From: Pseudarthrobacter defluvii
GTDB taxonomy: Bacteria; Actinomycetota; Actinomycetes; Actinomycetales; Micrococcaceae
Assembly: GCF_030816725.1 (NCBI RefSeq)
Contig: NZ_JAUSYG010000001.1
Location: 186,001-250,000, forward strand
Reading direction: 5' to 3'
DNA length: 64,000 nt
Part shown: positions 19,492 through 29,986 of the stretch, in pieces
How the letters are laid out: each line of letters opens with the position of its first letter
Position numbering within the stretch: the first letter of the stretch is position 1
Notes under the pieces: model-generated
What the model saw: the letters and a program-made list of their open reading frames with translations, nothing else
Databases searched by the model: none
What the model was told of the DNA's origin: nothing
Position numbers and translations under genes: made by a program

Positions 19492-20906
19492 TGGCGCTCA
19501 GCGTCCTTGACCTCTTTTCCGTCGGCATCGGGCCCTCGTCGTCGCACACGGTGGGCCCGATGCGGGCGGCGAAGCTGTTCGCGGACGGGCTGAAGGGCGA
19601 TGGCCAGCTGGCCGCCACCGCGCGGGTCCAGACCGAACTGTTCGGCTCCCTGGGCGCCACCGGCCGCGGCCACGGCTCGGACAAGGCAGTGGTCCTGGGG
19701 CTGAAGGGCCTGGACCCGGAAACCGTGGACACCTTCACCGCCGACGACCAGGTGGCAGCCGCCGCGCTGGACGCCGAACTCCACATCGCCGGAAGCCACC
19801 GGGTGGACTTCAACTGGGAAGAGGACGTGGTGCTCCACCGGCGCAAGTCCCTTCCCGCGCACCCCAACGGCATGACGTTCCGGGCCCTGGACCACACGGG
19901 TGCCGTGCTGAGCGAGCGGAGCTTCTACTCCATTGGTGGCGGCTTCGTGGTGGACGGCGACGCCGAGGGCGGGGACAAAGTGGTGCCGGATGACACCGTG
20001 CTGCCGTACCCGTTCTCCACGGGGGATGAACTCCTGCAGATCTGCAGCCGCGAAGGCATGTCCATCTCCGATGTCATGCTGGCCAACGAACTTACCTGGC
20101 GCAGCGAAGCCGAACTCCGGGAACAGCTCCTGGGGCTGTGGGCCGTCATGCGCGAATGCGTGGAGAACGGCTGCAACGCAGAGGGCATCCTGCCCGGCGG
20201 CCTGAACGTGACCCGGCGGGCGCCCGCCCTGTTCCGCACGTTGACGGCCTCGGCCGCCACGGCTGAAGCCGCGGCAGCAACGCCGTCGCCCGTGCAGGCA
20301 CCGGCGGATCCGCTGCTGGCGATGGAATGGGTGAACCTGTTCGCGCTGGCCGTGAACGAGGAGAACGCCGCCGGCGGGCGGATTGTCACCGCCCCCACCA
20401 ACGGGGCAGCGGGCATTGTTCCGGCCGTCCTGCACTACTACATAAAGTTTGTTCCGGGAGCCGACGACGACGGTGTGGTCCGCTTCCTGCTGGCGGCGGC
20501 CGCCGTCGGAATCCTGTTCAAAACGAACGCCTCCATCTCCGGTGCCGAAGTGGGCTGCCAGGGCGAGGTGGGTTCTGCCTGCTCGATGGCTGCGGCCGGG
20601 CTCTGCGAAGTGCTCGGCGGGACGCCGGCGCAGGTGGAGAACGCCGCCGAAGTGGGGATCGAGCACAACCTGGGCCTGACCTGTGATCCCGTGGGCGGCC
20701 TGGTGCAGATCCCCTGCATCGAGCGGAACGCGATCGCCAGCGTGAAGGCGATCAACGCGGCCCGGCTGGCCCTGCACGGGGACGGCAGCCACAAGGTCTC
20801 GCTGGACAAGGCGATCAAGACCATGCGCGACACCGGAGCCGACATGAAAACCAAGTACAAGGAAACCTCCAGAGGAGGCCTCGCCGTGAATGTGATCGAG
20901 TGCTGA
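19491..20906 (+). CDS. sdaA: L-serine dehydratase (iron-sulfur, single chain)
   Basis: 471-aa enzyme deaminating serine to pyruvate and ammonia. N-terminal beta domain begins [16 protein letters not shown], a family signature. The C-terminal alpha domain holds the cysteines expected to bind the 4Fe-4S cluster ([19 protein letters not shown] and later [14 protein letters not shown]). TGATG overlap with soxG shows tight coupling. It completes a route from sarcosine to pyruvate with glyA. Confidence 0.96.
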   Translation: MALSVLDLFSVGIGPSSSHTVGPMRAAKLFADGLKGDGQLAATARVQTELFGSLGATGRGHGSDKAVVLGLKGLDPETVDTFTADDQVAAAALDAELHIAGSHRVDFNWEEDVVLHRRKSLPAHPNGMTFRALDHTGAVLSERSFYSIGGGFVVDGDAEGGDKVVPDDTVLPYPFSTGDELLQICSREGMSISDVMLANELTWRSEAELREQLLGLWAVMRECVENGCNAEGILPGGLNVTRRAPALFRTLTASAATAEAAAATPSPVQAPADPLLAMEWVNLFALAVNEENAAGGRIVTAPTNGAAGIVPAVLHYYIKFVPGADDDGVVRFLLAAAAVGILFKTNASISGAEVGCQGEVGSACSMAAAGLCEVLGGTPAQVENAAEVGIEHNLGLTCDPVGGLVQIPCIERNAIASVKAINAARLALHGDGSHKVSLDKAIKTMRDTGADMKTKYKETSRGGLAVNVIEC

Positions 20907-20909
20907 GCC

Positions 20910-21806
20910 ATGACTGTTACTGAAACCCATATCCCCGCCCCCAAGGCGCCCACCACCGTGGAACACGTCCTGACCCTCGACTGCGCGGAAGGGCCCGGCA
21001 TTGTGCACGCCGTGTCCGGCTTCCTGCTGGAGCACGGCTGCGACATTATCGACAACAAGCAGTTCGGTGAGCGCTCCGAAGGCCACTTCTTCATGCGCGT
21101 GCACTTCGTCTCCGAAGGCGACGAGTCCACACTGGAGACCCTGCGGTCCTCCTTCGCCCCGGTGGCTGAAAAGTTCGGCATGCGCTGGCAGCTGGAACGC
21201 CACGGTTCCAAGCGCAAGGTGCTGATCATGGTGTCCAAGTTCGGGCACTGCCTCAACGACCTGCTCTTCCGCGCCCGGATCGGCGAACTGCCTGTGGACA
21301 TTGTGGCCGTGGTTTCCAACCACCGGGACCACCAGGCACTGGTGGAGTGGCATGCCATCCCGTTCCACCACATCCCGGTCACGGCGGACACCAAGCCCGC
21401 AGCGGAAACCGAGATGATGGAACTGGTGGACGGGCTCGACGTCGAACTGGTGGTGCTGGCCCGCTACATGCAGGTGCTCAGCGACGACCTGACCCGGAAG
21501 CTGGACGGCCGGGCCATCAACATCCACCACTCGTTCCTGCCCAGCTTCAAGGGTGCCAAGCCGTACCATCAGGCCTATGCCCGCGGCGTCAAGACCGTTG
21601 GCGCCACCGCGCACTACGTGAACGCAGAACTGGACGAGGGACCCATCATCTCCCAGCAGGTGGTGGACGTGGACCACACGTACGGGCCCGAGGACCTGGT
21701 GGCGGCCGGCCGCGACACGGAATGCAAGGCCCTCTCCAACGCGGTGAAGTGGCACTGCGAAGGCCGGGTCATCCTCCAGGGCAACCGCACCGTGGTGCTC
21801 CGGTAA
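20910..21806 (+). CDS. purU: Formyltetrahydrofolate deformylase
   Basis: 298 aa. N-terminal ACT domain (about 15-90), then a formyltransferase-fold domain with the hallmark INIHHSFLPSFKGAKPYHQA and LDEGPIISQ. Hydrolyses 10-formyl-THF to formate and THF, which would drain excess one-carbon units made by sarcosine oxidase and regenerate THF. Last gene of the operon, 3 bp after sdaA. Confidence 0.96.
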   Translation: MTVTETHIPAPKAPTTVEHVLTLDCAEGPGIVHAVSGFLLEHGCDIIDNKQFGERSEGHFFMRVHFVSEGDESTLETLRSSFAPVAEKFGMRWQLERHGSKRKVLIMVSKFGHCLNDLLFRARIGELPVDIVAVVSNHRDHQALVEWHAIPFHHIPVTADTKPAAETEMMELVDGLDVELVVLARYMQVLSDDLTRKLDGRAINIHHSFLPSFKGAKPYHQAYARGVKTVGATAHYVNAELDEGPIISQQVVDVDHTYGPEDLVAAGRDTECKALSNAVKWHCEGRVILQGNRTVVLR

Positions 21807-21832
21807 CGGAACAAAACGCCATATCAAAAGCG

Positions 21833-21861
21833 CGGCCGGTCGCCCTCGGGGTGGCCGGCCG
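21833..21861 (+). terminator. GC hairpin after purU
   Basis: CGGCCGG (21833-21839) and CCGGCCG (21855-21861) pair with a 15-nt loop 27 bp after the purU stop. No T-run follows, so only a moderate candidate. Confidence 0.4.
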
Positions 21862-21947
21862 TTGCAGCGTCAGCAGCCCATTTTGCGTTGACGCCGGACC
21901 TGGCAGGAGAGTTAGGGGAACACGAATCCCTTTGAGGAGACCCAAGG

Positions 21948-22796
21948 ATGCACGAACGGCCGGCGGACCACCAGGTACTGGAACTCAACGATGTCTCGTT
22001 CCGACGGGACGGCCGGGAAATCATTAGCGGTATCTCCCTGAGCGTCAAGGCGGGAGAGCACTGGGCATTGCTCGGAGCGAACGGAGCCGGGAAGAGCACG
22101 CTCATGGGGCTGTGCGGAGCCGTCAACCACCCCAGCTCCGGGACCGTATCCGTCCTTGGTGAGCGCCTGGGGCGGGTGGAAATGAAGGCACTGCGCCAGT
22201 CAATAGGACACGTCAATCCGCGCCACCAGGTCCTGGCACCCCTCACGGTCCGCCAGGTTGTCCTCACCGGACTGACCGGGAGCAGCGAACTGTCCCCGCG
22301 GTGGGAGCCCACCCACGCCGAGTCCACCAAGGCCGACGCCCTGGTGGAGCAGTTCGGACTGGCCCACAAAGCCGCCCTGCGCTGGCCCACGCTCTCCCAA
22401 GGCGAGCGTGGGCGCGCGCTGATCGCCCGCGCCCTGATCGCCTCACCGGAGTTGCTCCTGCTCGACGAACCCTGCACGGGCCTCGACATCGCTGCCCGGG
22501 AGCAGTTGCTGGACACCATCGACGATCTCGCCTACACGCACCCGCAGATGGCGTCGGTCCTGGTCACCCACCACCTGGAGGAACTGCCTGCCACCACAAG
22601 CCATGCCCTGCTGATCGCCGGCGGACAGGCGGTGGCCGCCGGCCCCGCTTCCGAAGTCATCACCAGTGAGAACATCAGCGCAGCCTTCGGGCATCCCATC
22701 GACGTGGAGTACCGGCACCAGCGCTGGAGCGCCCGTACAGGCCGCAGCAGCAGGCGGGGCAACCGGCAGTACGCAGAAGCGGTCAGGATTCCCTAG
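21948..22796 (+). CDS. Stand-alone ABC transporter ATP-binding protein
   Basis: 282-aa ATPase with Walker A GANGAGKST, a signature variant LSQGERGRALIARA, Walker B LLLLDEP and a switch histidine in VLVTHHLEEL. Resembles single-domain ATPases of the YlmA/ModF type. No permease or receptor gene adjoins it, so cargo or even a transport role is uncertain. Basic C-terminal tail (SARTGRSSRRGNR). GAGGAG ribosome site. Ends overlapping the converging channel gene by 14 bp. Confidence 0.85.
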   Translation: MHERPADHQVLELNDVSFRRDGREIISGISLSVKAGEHWALLGANGAGKSTLMGLCGAVNHPSSGTVSVLGERLGRVEMKALRQSIGHVNPRHQVLAPLTVRQVVLTGLTGSSELSPRWEPTHAESTKADALVEQFGLAHKAALRWPTLSQGERGRALIARALIASPELLLLDEPCTGLDIAAREQLLDTIDDLAYTHPQMASVLVTHHLEELPATTSHALLIAGGQAVAAGPASEVITSENISAAFGHPIDVEYRHQRWSARTGRSSRRGNRQYAEAVRIP

Positions 22797-23397
22797 GGGC
22801 TGCCCTGCTCGGCGAGACGGGCTTTAGTGCCAGCGCGCGCGCCACCACGAAGAGTACGGCCAGCAGGGCCGTGGCAAGCCATGCCATCCAGGCGCTGCGC
22901 GGCCAGACGCCGGCCAGGCCAAGGAAGGCCGGCACCGTCGCGGTCACCTGGCTGGCCAGGACCAGCGCCCAGCCCGCGAACGGTTCCAGCCGCACCACAC
23001 CGAGGGCTGAGGAACCAAACAACAGGCCCCACAGCACGGACCAGCACACCCAGAGCACGGCAAGCAGTGGATCGCTGTCCAGCCAGGCACCCGCCAGCAG
23101 CAGGCCAACGAATGCCACCATGCCGCAGAACCAGCCCAGCCCCTTCGAGCCCAGCCCCATCAGGACGTCCAGCCCGGCATAAACGTAGGTCAGCCCGAAC
23201 AGGAACATGCCGGCAGCCGTCAGAAGGGCGTGGACGCCGGTGCCAGCCCCGGCAAGATGCACGACGCCGAGCACCAGTTGGGTGCCGCCGAGCACCAGGC
23301 TGAAAACGGCTGCGTCGCGGCGGGGGAGTTGGCCGAGTATCGCCAGCCCGTTGACCAGCAGCGCGGCGCCGGAGAGGAGGAGGCAAATGAAGGGCAT
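22783..23397 (-). CDS. AmiS/UreI-family amide or urea channel
   Basis: 204-aa polytopic membrane protein with about six hydrophobic segments. Blocks FLFGLTYVYAGLD and LAVLWVCWSVLWGL match UreI/AmiS proton-gated urea or short-amide channels as remembered (LFGFTYLYAA, WLAWGVLWL). ATG at 23397 follows GGAGG at proper spacing, better than the TTG one codon upstream. No urease or amidase gene is in the window; a nitrogen theme is shared with the glutamate dehydrogenase gene starting 200 bp away. Confidence 0.8.
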   Translation of the reverse strand: MPFICLLLSGAALLVNGLAILGQLPRRDAAVFSLVLGGTQLVLGVVHLAGAGTGVHALLTAAGMFLFGLTYVYAGLDVLMGLGSKGLGWFCGMVAFVGLLLAGAWLDSDPLLAVLWVCWSVLWGLLFGSSALGVVRLEPFAGWALVLASQVTATVPAFLGLAGVWPRSAWMAWLATALLAVLFVVARALALKPVSPSRAAPRES

Positions 23398-23588
23398 CAA
23401 TTCCTCCTTCGGGTAGATGAACGGATCCGGAGGGATCTCGGATTGCGGAACCTGTCTGTCACATAACGGAGGCTAGCGGATGGAGATCACTCCGCCTATT
23501 GGTGCGTGGTCGTAATCGGATAGGTTGAAACGTGAACCTTCGGGACGACGTTGCTTTGCTGCGCCGTCCTTCGTTTCGGCAAAGTTAG

Positions 23589-24935
<1,347 letters not shown>

Positions 24936-24956
24936 CAGGTCCGGCCTGACTTTCCC

Positions 24957-24982
24957 GGCGCCACTGCTGGCGTCCTGTTTTT
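24957..24982 (+). terminator. Rho-independent terminator candidate after gdhA
   Basis: Stem CGCCA (24959-24963) and TGGCG (24968-24972) with a CTGC loop, followed by TCCTGTTTTT. Located 24 bp after the gdhA stop. Confidence 0.55.
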
Positions 24983-25019
24983 CCAGCGACGCCACAGCAT
25001 CCCGTGCCATGATCGGCCC

Positions 25020-25694
25020 ATGGAGTCCATGACGGCTGCCGGCGACCACCGCCGGAACTTTAACTCGCGCGCACACCAGTCCCGGCTCCGGATGCTGGTG
25101 ATGCTCGCCGTCGGCCTCTTTGCAGGCCTGGCCTACGGGGCGTCGGGAAGCTGGGCCTATGCACCTGCGGTCGGGTGGGCCGCCGCCTGTGCGACCTACC
25201 TCATCTGGGTGTGGAGCGTCATCGGCAGGCTGGGGCCCGTGGCCACTGCTGCCCATGCCCGGAGGGAGGACCCGGGGCGGGTCTTTTCAGACGCCCTGAT
25301 CCTTGGAGCCACGGTGGCAAGCTTTGCTGGGGTGGGGCTAATCCTGTTGAACGCCTCCAACGCGCAGGGGTCTGCGAAGGATGCCACGGTAGCCATGGCC
25401 CTGGGCAGCATTGCCCTGTCGTGGTTCCTGGTCCACACGCTGTTCACGCTCCGGTACGCCGCCATCTACTACCGCGACGGGACCGGCGTCGACTTCAACG
25501 AGGAGTCCCAGCCCCGGTACTCGGACTTCGCCTACCTTGCCTTCACCGTTGGCATGACGTTCCAGGTGTCGGACACCGACCTGAAAACCAACGCCATCCG
25601 CTCCACGGTTCTGCGGCAGGCCCTGCTGTCCTACCTCCTGGGAGCTATCGTGCTGGCTACCACCATCAACCTCGTCTCCGGGCTGATCCACTGA
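25020..25694 (+). CDS. DUF1345 family membrane protein
   Basis: 224 aa with about five hydrophobic segments. The family's conserved block YSDFAYLAFTVGMTFQVSDT (about residues 168-187) is intact. Molecular role unknown. ATG start; a second ATG three codons later is possible. No clear operon partner. Confidence 0.85.
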   Translation: MESMTAAGDHRRNFNSRAHQSRLRMLVMLAVGLFAGLAYGASGSWAYAPAVGWAAACATYLIWVWSVIGRLGPVATAAHARREDPGRVFSDALILGATVASFAGVGLILLNASNAQGSAKDATVAMALGSIALSWFLVHTLFTLRYAAIYYRDGTGVDFNEESQPRYSDFAYLAFTVGMTFQVSDTDLKTNAIRSTVLRQALLSYLLGAIVLATTINLVSGLIH

Positions 25695-25788
25695 GCGCGG
25701 CAAGCCTGGGCCGGGACGGCGGACCCTGCCCCGCGGTCCGGGCCCGTTATCCGGCCGGAGCATAACCTCCAGGGCATACTCTGGGGCC

Positions 25789-26196
25789 ATGGCAGACATC
25801 AGAGTTAACTGGCACCGGCGGCACAAGGAGGGCCTCAGTGCCGGTGAAAGGGCCGCGGATACCCTCCGGAACGGGATGGGCAGCTGGCCCTTCGTGGGCG
25901 CCTTCCTGGCATCCATGGGGGCCTGGGCACTGGTGAATACCTTCGTCCTGGCAACCAACGCTTGGGACCCCTATCCGTATATTCTCCTGAATCTTTTCCT
26001 GTCCATGCTGGCCGGCCTGCAGGGTGCAATTCTGCTGATCGCCGCCAAGCGCCAGGACGCCATCGCCTCTGCCATGGCGCAGCATGACTACGAAACAGAT
26101 GTGCGCGCCGCGGCGCAGATAGAAATGCTCATGGACATCAATGCCGAGCAGTTACGACTGCTGCAGGAGTTGCGGGCTATCCGGGACCAGTCCTGA
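25789..26196 (+). CDS. DUF1003 family membrane protein
   Basis: 135 aa. Two predicted membrane helices (FVGAFLASMGAWALVNTFVL and a second around YILLNLFLSMLAGLQ) followed by a cytosolic helical tail (QIEMLMDINAEQLRLLQELR), as in DUF1003 proteins. Function unknown; expected at the cytoplasmic membrane. Followed by a strong hairpin. Confidence 0.85.
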   Translation: MADIRVNWHRRHKEGLSAGERAADTLRNGMGSWPFVGAFLASMGAWALVNTFVLATNAWDPYPYILLNLFLSMLAGLQGAILLIAAKRQDAIASAMAQHDYETDVRAAAQIEMLMDINAEQLRLLQELRAIRDQS

Positions 26197-26203
26197 AAAC
26201 GCC

Positions 26204-26237
26204 AATGGGTGCAACTCCGGTTGGAGTTGCACCCATT
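26204..26237. terminator. Perfect 15-bp-arm hairpin, bidirectional terminator
   Basis: AATGGGTGCAACTCC and its exact reverse complement flank a GGTT loop. It lies between converging DUF1003 and CsbD genes, 7 bp and 15 bp from their stops. Confidence 0.75.
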
Positions 26238-26252
26238 CGTTGAGGCGTCGAA

Positions 26253-26429
26253 CTAATCCTTCTTGAAGGCGTCCTTGACGTGCTCGCCGGCCTGCTTCAG
26301 GTCCGACTTGGACTGGTCAGTCTTGCCTTCGGCCTTCAGGCTTTCGTCGCCACTAGCGTTTCCGGCAGCTTCCTTGCCTTTGCCGCCAAGCTTCTCTGCG
26401 GCATTGCCGATCTTGTCATCCAAACCCAT
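26253..26429 (-). CDS. CsbD-like general stress protein
   Basis: 58-aa hydrophilic protein, MGLDDKIGNAAEKLGGKGKE onward, rich in Lys, Gly, Ala and Asp, typical of the CsbD family linked to general stress responses. ATG at 26429 has an AAGGAG ribosome site, so the longer in-frame reading to 26465 is not used. Own promoter candidate upstream. Confidence 0.9.
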   Translation of the reverse strand: MGLDDKIGNAAEKLGGKGKEAAGNASGDESLKAEGKTDQSKSDLKQAGEHVKDAFKKD

Positions 26430-26486
26430 GGAGTTACTCCTTACAGTTCGTGCTCGCTCCGGCATGCACCAGAACCTGACCCCTCA

Positions 26487-26514
26487 ATAGTAAGCATACT
26501 TTCGAGTTTGTCGC
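26487..26514 (-). promoter_or_regulatory. Promoter candidate of the CsbD gene
   Basis: On the minus strand GCGACA (26509-26514), a 16-bp spacer and TACTAT (26487-26492) give a plausible promoter about 60 bp before the start codon. The rest of 26430-26691 shows no gene. Confidence 0.4.
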
Positions 26515-26691
26515 CCATCCGCCGTCGTATTTTTGCCCAGCGATGTGATGAGGAGGCGGCAAGTAACGCCCGACGGCGTCACGCAGGGCATCCTTTCGGC
26601 CCGCCTTTTGCCCGGCAACCGCGCAAACCCGGCCTCCCGCCGTCGGCCGTCCTGCTAAAGGCTGCTCCGCGTGACGGCACGGTCCAAACGC

Positions 26692-27678
26692 TCAGCCTGC
26701 CGGAACTCCCAGCGGGCGGGCGACGTGCAGCCGGCCGTGGTCGATCAGCCATTGGATGGATTCGAAGACGGCCTGCTCCGGCTCATACCTGGGTGCGTAG
26801 CCCAGAACGGAGGCTGCCTTCTCGATGCTGAAGCAGTGGCTGCGGTAGAGGTGCTCCCAGCTCGACTCGGCGTACTCCCGGGAGGTGTCTTCACGGAACC
26901 GCTCCCAGCTGACCGTCTCCAGCACCGCGGCATGCCCGAACCAAGCCGCCGCGATGTCCGCGTAGCCGCGCACGGTCAACGCGGTGGGGGCGACGATGTT
27001 GAAGTCCTCACCGGCGGCCGCCTCACGCTGCGCGATGGCCTTCTCGAAAGCCTGGGCAACATCGTCGGCGTGCACGTGGTGCATCAGCTCGGCGCCGCTG
27101 CCGGGGACCCGGAGGGGCTGGCCGGCGGAAAGTGTCTGCCAGACGGCGGGGTCGAGGTTTCCGAGCGGACCGACCGGGTGCCATCCCGGGCCCACGATGT
27201 GGCCGGGGTGCAGGGACGTTGTGACCAGGCCGCCGCGGGCCGTCTCCTCCTGCAGCATCAACGCGATCCGGTTTTTCTGGACGCCGTACTCGCCAAAGGG
27301 TTCAGCGGCAGAATCAGAGCCTTCCCTGATGGGCAGCTTCAGGCTATGCCCGTAACGCCAGATGGAACCGCAGTGCAGCAGGTGCCCCACCTCGCCGCGA
27401 AGCCGTTGAACCAGCGACGTCGCCGATTCGAGGGTGAAGCAGACCAGGTCTACGACAGCGTCGGGCTTCAGGCCGGCAACCCGGTCACCGAACGTTCCGT
27501 CCCTCTCCGCCTGCTGGCGGTCTGCGCTGACCTGGTGGACCTGCTGCCATTCCGGCCCGTCCGTATAGGGCTTGCTGGTGCCGCGGCTGATGTTGGTGAC
27601 CTCGTGGCCGGCGCGCACCAGCCGGGGGACCAGGTACGAACCGATGTGGCCGCTGCCGCCGATGATGGTGACTTTCAT
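26692..27678 (-). CDS. NAD-dependent epimerase/dehydratase (extended SDR)
   Basis: 328 aa. Rossmann motif TIIGGSGHIGSYL at residues 4-16 and active-site YGVQK (YxxxK) with HCGSIWRYG upstream as the Ser region. Similar to atypical extended SDRs acting on nucleotide sugars or related substrates; the real substrate is unknown. Not obviously operonic: a terminator separates it from the cupin gene upstream. Confidence 0.85.
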   Translation of the reverse strand: MKVTIIGGSGHIGSYLVPRLVRAGHEVTNISRGTSKPYTDGPEWQQVHQVSADRQQAERDGTFGDRVAGLKPDAVVDLVCFTLESATSLVQRLRGEVGHLLHCGSIWRYGHSLKLPIREGSDSAAEPFGEYGVQKNRIALMLQEETARGGLVTTSLHPGHIVGPGWHPVGPLGNLDPAVWQTLSAGQPLRVPGSGAELMHHVHADDVAQAFEKAIAQREAAAGEDFNIVAPTALTVRGYADIAAAWFGHAAVLETVSWERFREDTSREYAESSWEHLYRSHCFSIEKAASVLGYAPRYEPEQAVFESIQWLIDHGRLHVARPLGVPAG

Positions 27679-27718
27679 TGCTCTCCGATCGTTGTGTTCC
27701 CCTCAACGGTAGGCCCAG

Positions 27719-27762
27719 GCAGCAGTAAAGGGAGGTCCTGGCGGGCCTCCCTTTACTGCTGC
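27719..27762 (-). terminator. 17-bp-arm hairpin after the cupin gene
   Basis: GCAGCAGTAAAGGGAGG (27719-27735) pairs perfectly with 27746-27762 across a 10-nt loop, 22 bp beyond the cupin stop and before the SDR start. Confidence 0.65.
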
Positions 27763-27784
27763 TGCTTCGCCTGGCGCCCAGCAG

Positions 27785-28159
27785 TCAGTCCGGCTTGGCG
27801 TACTCCGCCGCGCTCATGACCTCAAAGCCAACGAACGTCTCGTCGTCTTCCACCCAGGCGTCATGCCCGGCGGGAATGGAATAGGCGTCGCCGGCATGGA
27901 TGGTCTTCCGGGTTCCGTCGTCGAGTTGAACGGTGAGGGTGCCGGCGGTGCAGAAGCCGAGGTGGTTGTTCTGGCAGCTGTCCGTATGGACAACGGTCTT
28001 GACCGTCTCTGACCAGCGCCAGCCGGGCTCGAAGGTCAAACGGCCCAGGGTGGCACCGCCAATGCTGACTACATCAACCTGGGTCTTGGGCGGGCGGCGT
28101 TTCTCATCCGGCTCATTGAAGGATTTGGTGGCAAGATCCTTGACGGTTACTGCGGGCAT
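27785..28159 (-). CDS. Cupin-domain protein
   Basis: 124-aa single-domain cupin. Motif 1 is near HTDSCQNNHLGFCTAGTL and motif 2 near GDAYSIPAGHDAWVEDD, with histidines suited to metal binding. Strong AGGAGGAAG ribosome site. No pathway assignment is possible from the neighbours. Confidence 0.8.
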   Translation of the reverse strand: MPAVTVKDLATKSFNEPDEKRRPPKTQVDVVSIGGATLGRLTFEPGWRWSETVKTVVHTDSCQNNHLGFCTAGTLTVQLDDGTRKTIHAGDAYSIPAGHDAWVEDDETFVGFEVMSAAEYAKPD

Positions 28160-28340
28160 GTCTTCCTCCTGGGGCAGGAGTGGTTTTTGAATTCATCCGT
28201 GGGCGCGCTGAGGTGCTTCGGGGATGCCCGGCAGGGAGGGTGATTCCGTCCAGAGCCTGCCGGACCCATCGCTTAACGATTTCAATATGCGCCCGTGCAG
28301 GCCCGAGGTCAATGACGCCCTTGCGGGCCGCCGCAGGGTC

Positions 28341-29060
28341 CTAGGAAGTGCGGAGTGCGGTGGAGAAGGCAAAGGCGGCGTTGCTCCACACCACGAACAG
28401 CAACGGGGCCGGCGCCAGGGCAACACCCAGTACCGGCTGGAGGAGCGCGGCCGAAGCGATGATTCCCAGCAGCACCAGCATGGCCAGGCTCAGGTACCAG
28501 CGCTTCACGGAAAGGTAGAGGGAGGCTTTGAGCAGGCTCTTCAGCCCGGCATCAGGAAGGATGACGACGCCGGCAACCGCCATCACTGCCACGCTGACCG
28601 TGACGGCTGCGGCCACCATGATCACGGGTAGCAGGATGGCCGCGGCCGGCATGGACTGGACGATGGCCAGGTCCACGCCGAGGAACAGCAGTACGGCGAC
28701 GGCGGCCAGGCCCAGCGGGGCGGCCCGCCGGAAGCCGCGCCGGTAGCCCCGCAGGAAGGAAGTAACCGGCCTGGCCGCGGCGCCGTCGTCGTTCAATGCC
28801 TGGAAGGAGGCAAAGAGCCCGGCGAGCGACGGTGGCACCGTGACGGAAAGCGCCAGGAAGAACGGCCAGGCGGCGAGTGGGTCCGCCACCAGGGCCAGGC
28901 ACAGCACCAGCGGGGCATTGGCCAGCGCCATCATCACGTTCCCGGCCAGGAAGGTGTAGATGAAGCCAAAGATGCCACCGAACGTTTCGAACCCCGGGCT
29001 GGGGATTCGCCCGGCAAGGCCGCGCCGGGGGCGGCTGGGGTGCTGTGCCACGGACGTCAT
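28341..29060 (-). CDS. DUF624 (YesL-like) membrane protein
   Basis: 239-aa protein with about five membrane segments and the FLAGNVMMALANAPLVL N-terminal region of DUF624. Such proteins accompany CUT1 transporters for pectin or uronide oligosaccharides (for example yesL in Bacillus). ATG overlaps the permease stop by 4 bp, so it closes the transporter operon. Probably helps importer function; mechanism unknown. The 181 bp between this stop and the cupin start shows no gene. Confidence 0.85.
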   Translation of the reverse strand: MTSVAQHPSRPRRGLAGRIPSPGFETFGGIFGFIYTFLAGNVMMALANAPLVLCLALVADPLAAWPFFLALSVTVPPSLAGLFASFQALNDDGAAARPVTSFLRGYRRGFRRAAPLGLAAVAVLLFLGVDLAIVQSMPAAAILLPVIMVAAAVTVSVAVMAVAGVVILPDAGLKSLLKASLYLSVKRWYLSLAMLVLLGIIASAALLQPVLGVALAPAPLLFVVWSNAAFAFSTALRTS

Positions 29061-29986
29061 CCTTTCATGCCGCTCGTGGCGATGCCCTGGATGAAGTACC
29101 GCTGGCCGAGCAGGAAGATCGCCAGGATGGGGATCACCGAGATGACGGAACCGGTCATGATCATGGCGTATTCGGCGTCGAACTGGCCCACAAAGGAGCG
29201 CAGGCCCAGCTGGACCGTCCACAGCCGGTTGGACGTGAGGTAGATGAACGGCCCCATGTAGTCGTTCCAGGTGTTCACGAACGTCAGCAGCGCCAGGCTG
29301 GCCAGTGCCGGCTTGGACAGCGGCAGGATGACCCGCGCCCAGATGCCGTATTCGCTCAGGCCATCGATGCGGGCGGCCTCGCACAGCTCATCAGGAATGG
29401 TCATGTAGTACTGCCGCATCAGGAACACGCCGAACGCGCCGAACGCCTGCAGCAGGATCAGGGCGTTGAAGCTGTTGGTCAGGCCCAGGTTCTGCATCAT
29501 GATGTACTGCGGCACCATGTAGGCCTGCCACGGCACGGCGATGGTGCCGATGTATGCCAGGAACAGCACGTCCCTGCCGGGGAAGCGCACCTTGGAGAAG
29601 CCGTATGCGGCCAGCGAGCCGGTGAGCACCTGCAGGCACGTGATGATCACGGCCAGGTACAGCGAGTTCTGCAGGTAGCCCATCATGGGGATGCGGGTCC
29701 AGATGTCCGTGTAGTTGCTCCACACGAACTCGCTGGGGATCCACTGGATGGGGACGGTGAGGACCTGGTTGTTCTCCTTCAGCGAGGAGGACACCATCCA
29801 GATGAACGGCACCATCAGCGCCACCACCAGGACGGCGAGTACGGCGTAGATCACCACGTCCGTGGTGCGCTTCTTACGCTCGCGCGGAGAGCGCTTGCGG
29901 TCCGTACGACGGCGGTCTTCCGCGGCAGGGGCGCTGGATCCCAGGAAGGGTGCCTCGGCCTTGAGGTCTTCGGCCATGTTGGTCAT
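29057..29986 (-). CDS. CUT1 ABC transporter permease (MalG-type), glycan locus
   Basis: 309 aa. About 55 residues of charged, probably cytosolic N-terminus, then six membrane segments. The EAA loop reads ELCEAARIDGLSEYGIWARV. ATG overlaps the upstream permease stop by one base (TGATG). Imports oligosaccharide with the MalF-type partner and the lipoprotein receptor. As in the first operon, no ATPase gene is present. Confidence 0.93.
   Translation of the reverse strand: MTNMAEDLKAEAPFLGSSAPAAEDRRRTDRKRSPRERKKRTTDVVIYAVLAVLVVALMVPFIWMVSSSLKENNQVLTVPIQWIPSEFVWSNYTDIWTRIPMMGYLQNSLYLAVIITCLQVLTGSLAAYGFSKVRFPGRDVLFLAYIGTIAVPWQAYMVPQYIMMQNLGLTNSFNALILLQAFGAFGVFLMRQYYMTIPDELCEAARIDGLSEYGIWARVILPLSKPALASLALLTFVNTWNDYMGPFIYLTSNRLWTVQLGLRSFVGQFDAEYAMIMTGSVISVIPILAIFLLGQRYFIQGIATSGMKG

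Noticed and set aside
18708..21827. 1039-codon minus-strand open frame across soxG-sdaA-purU
   Set aside because: Antisense to three confidently identified, coupled genes; composition is that of a shadow frame.
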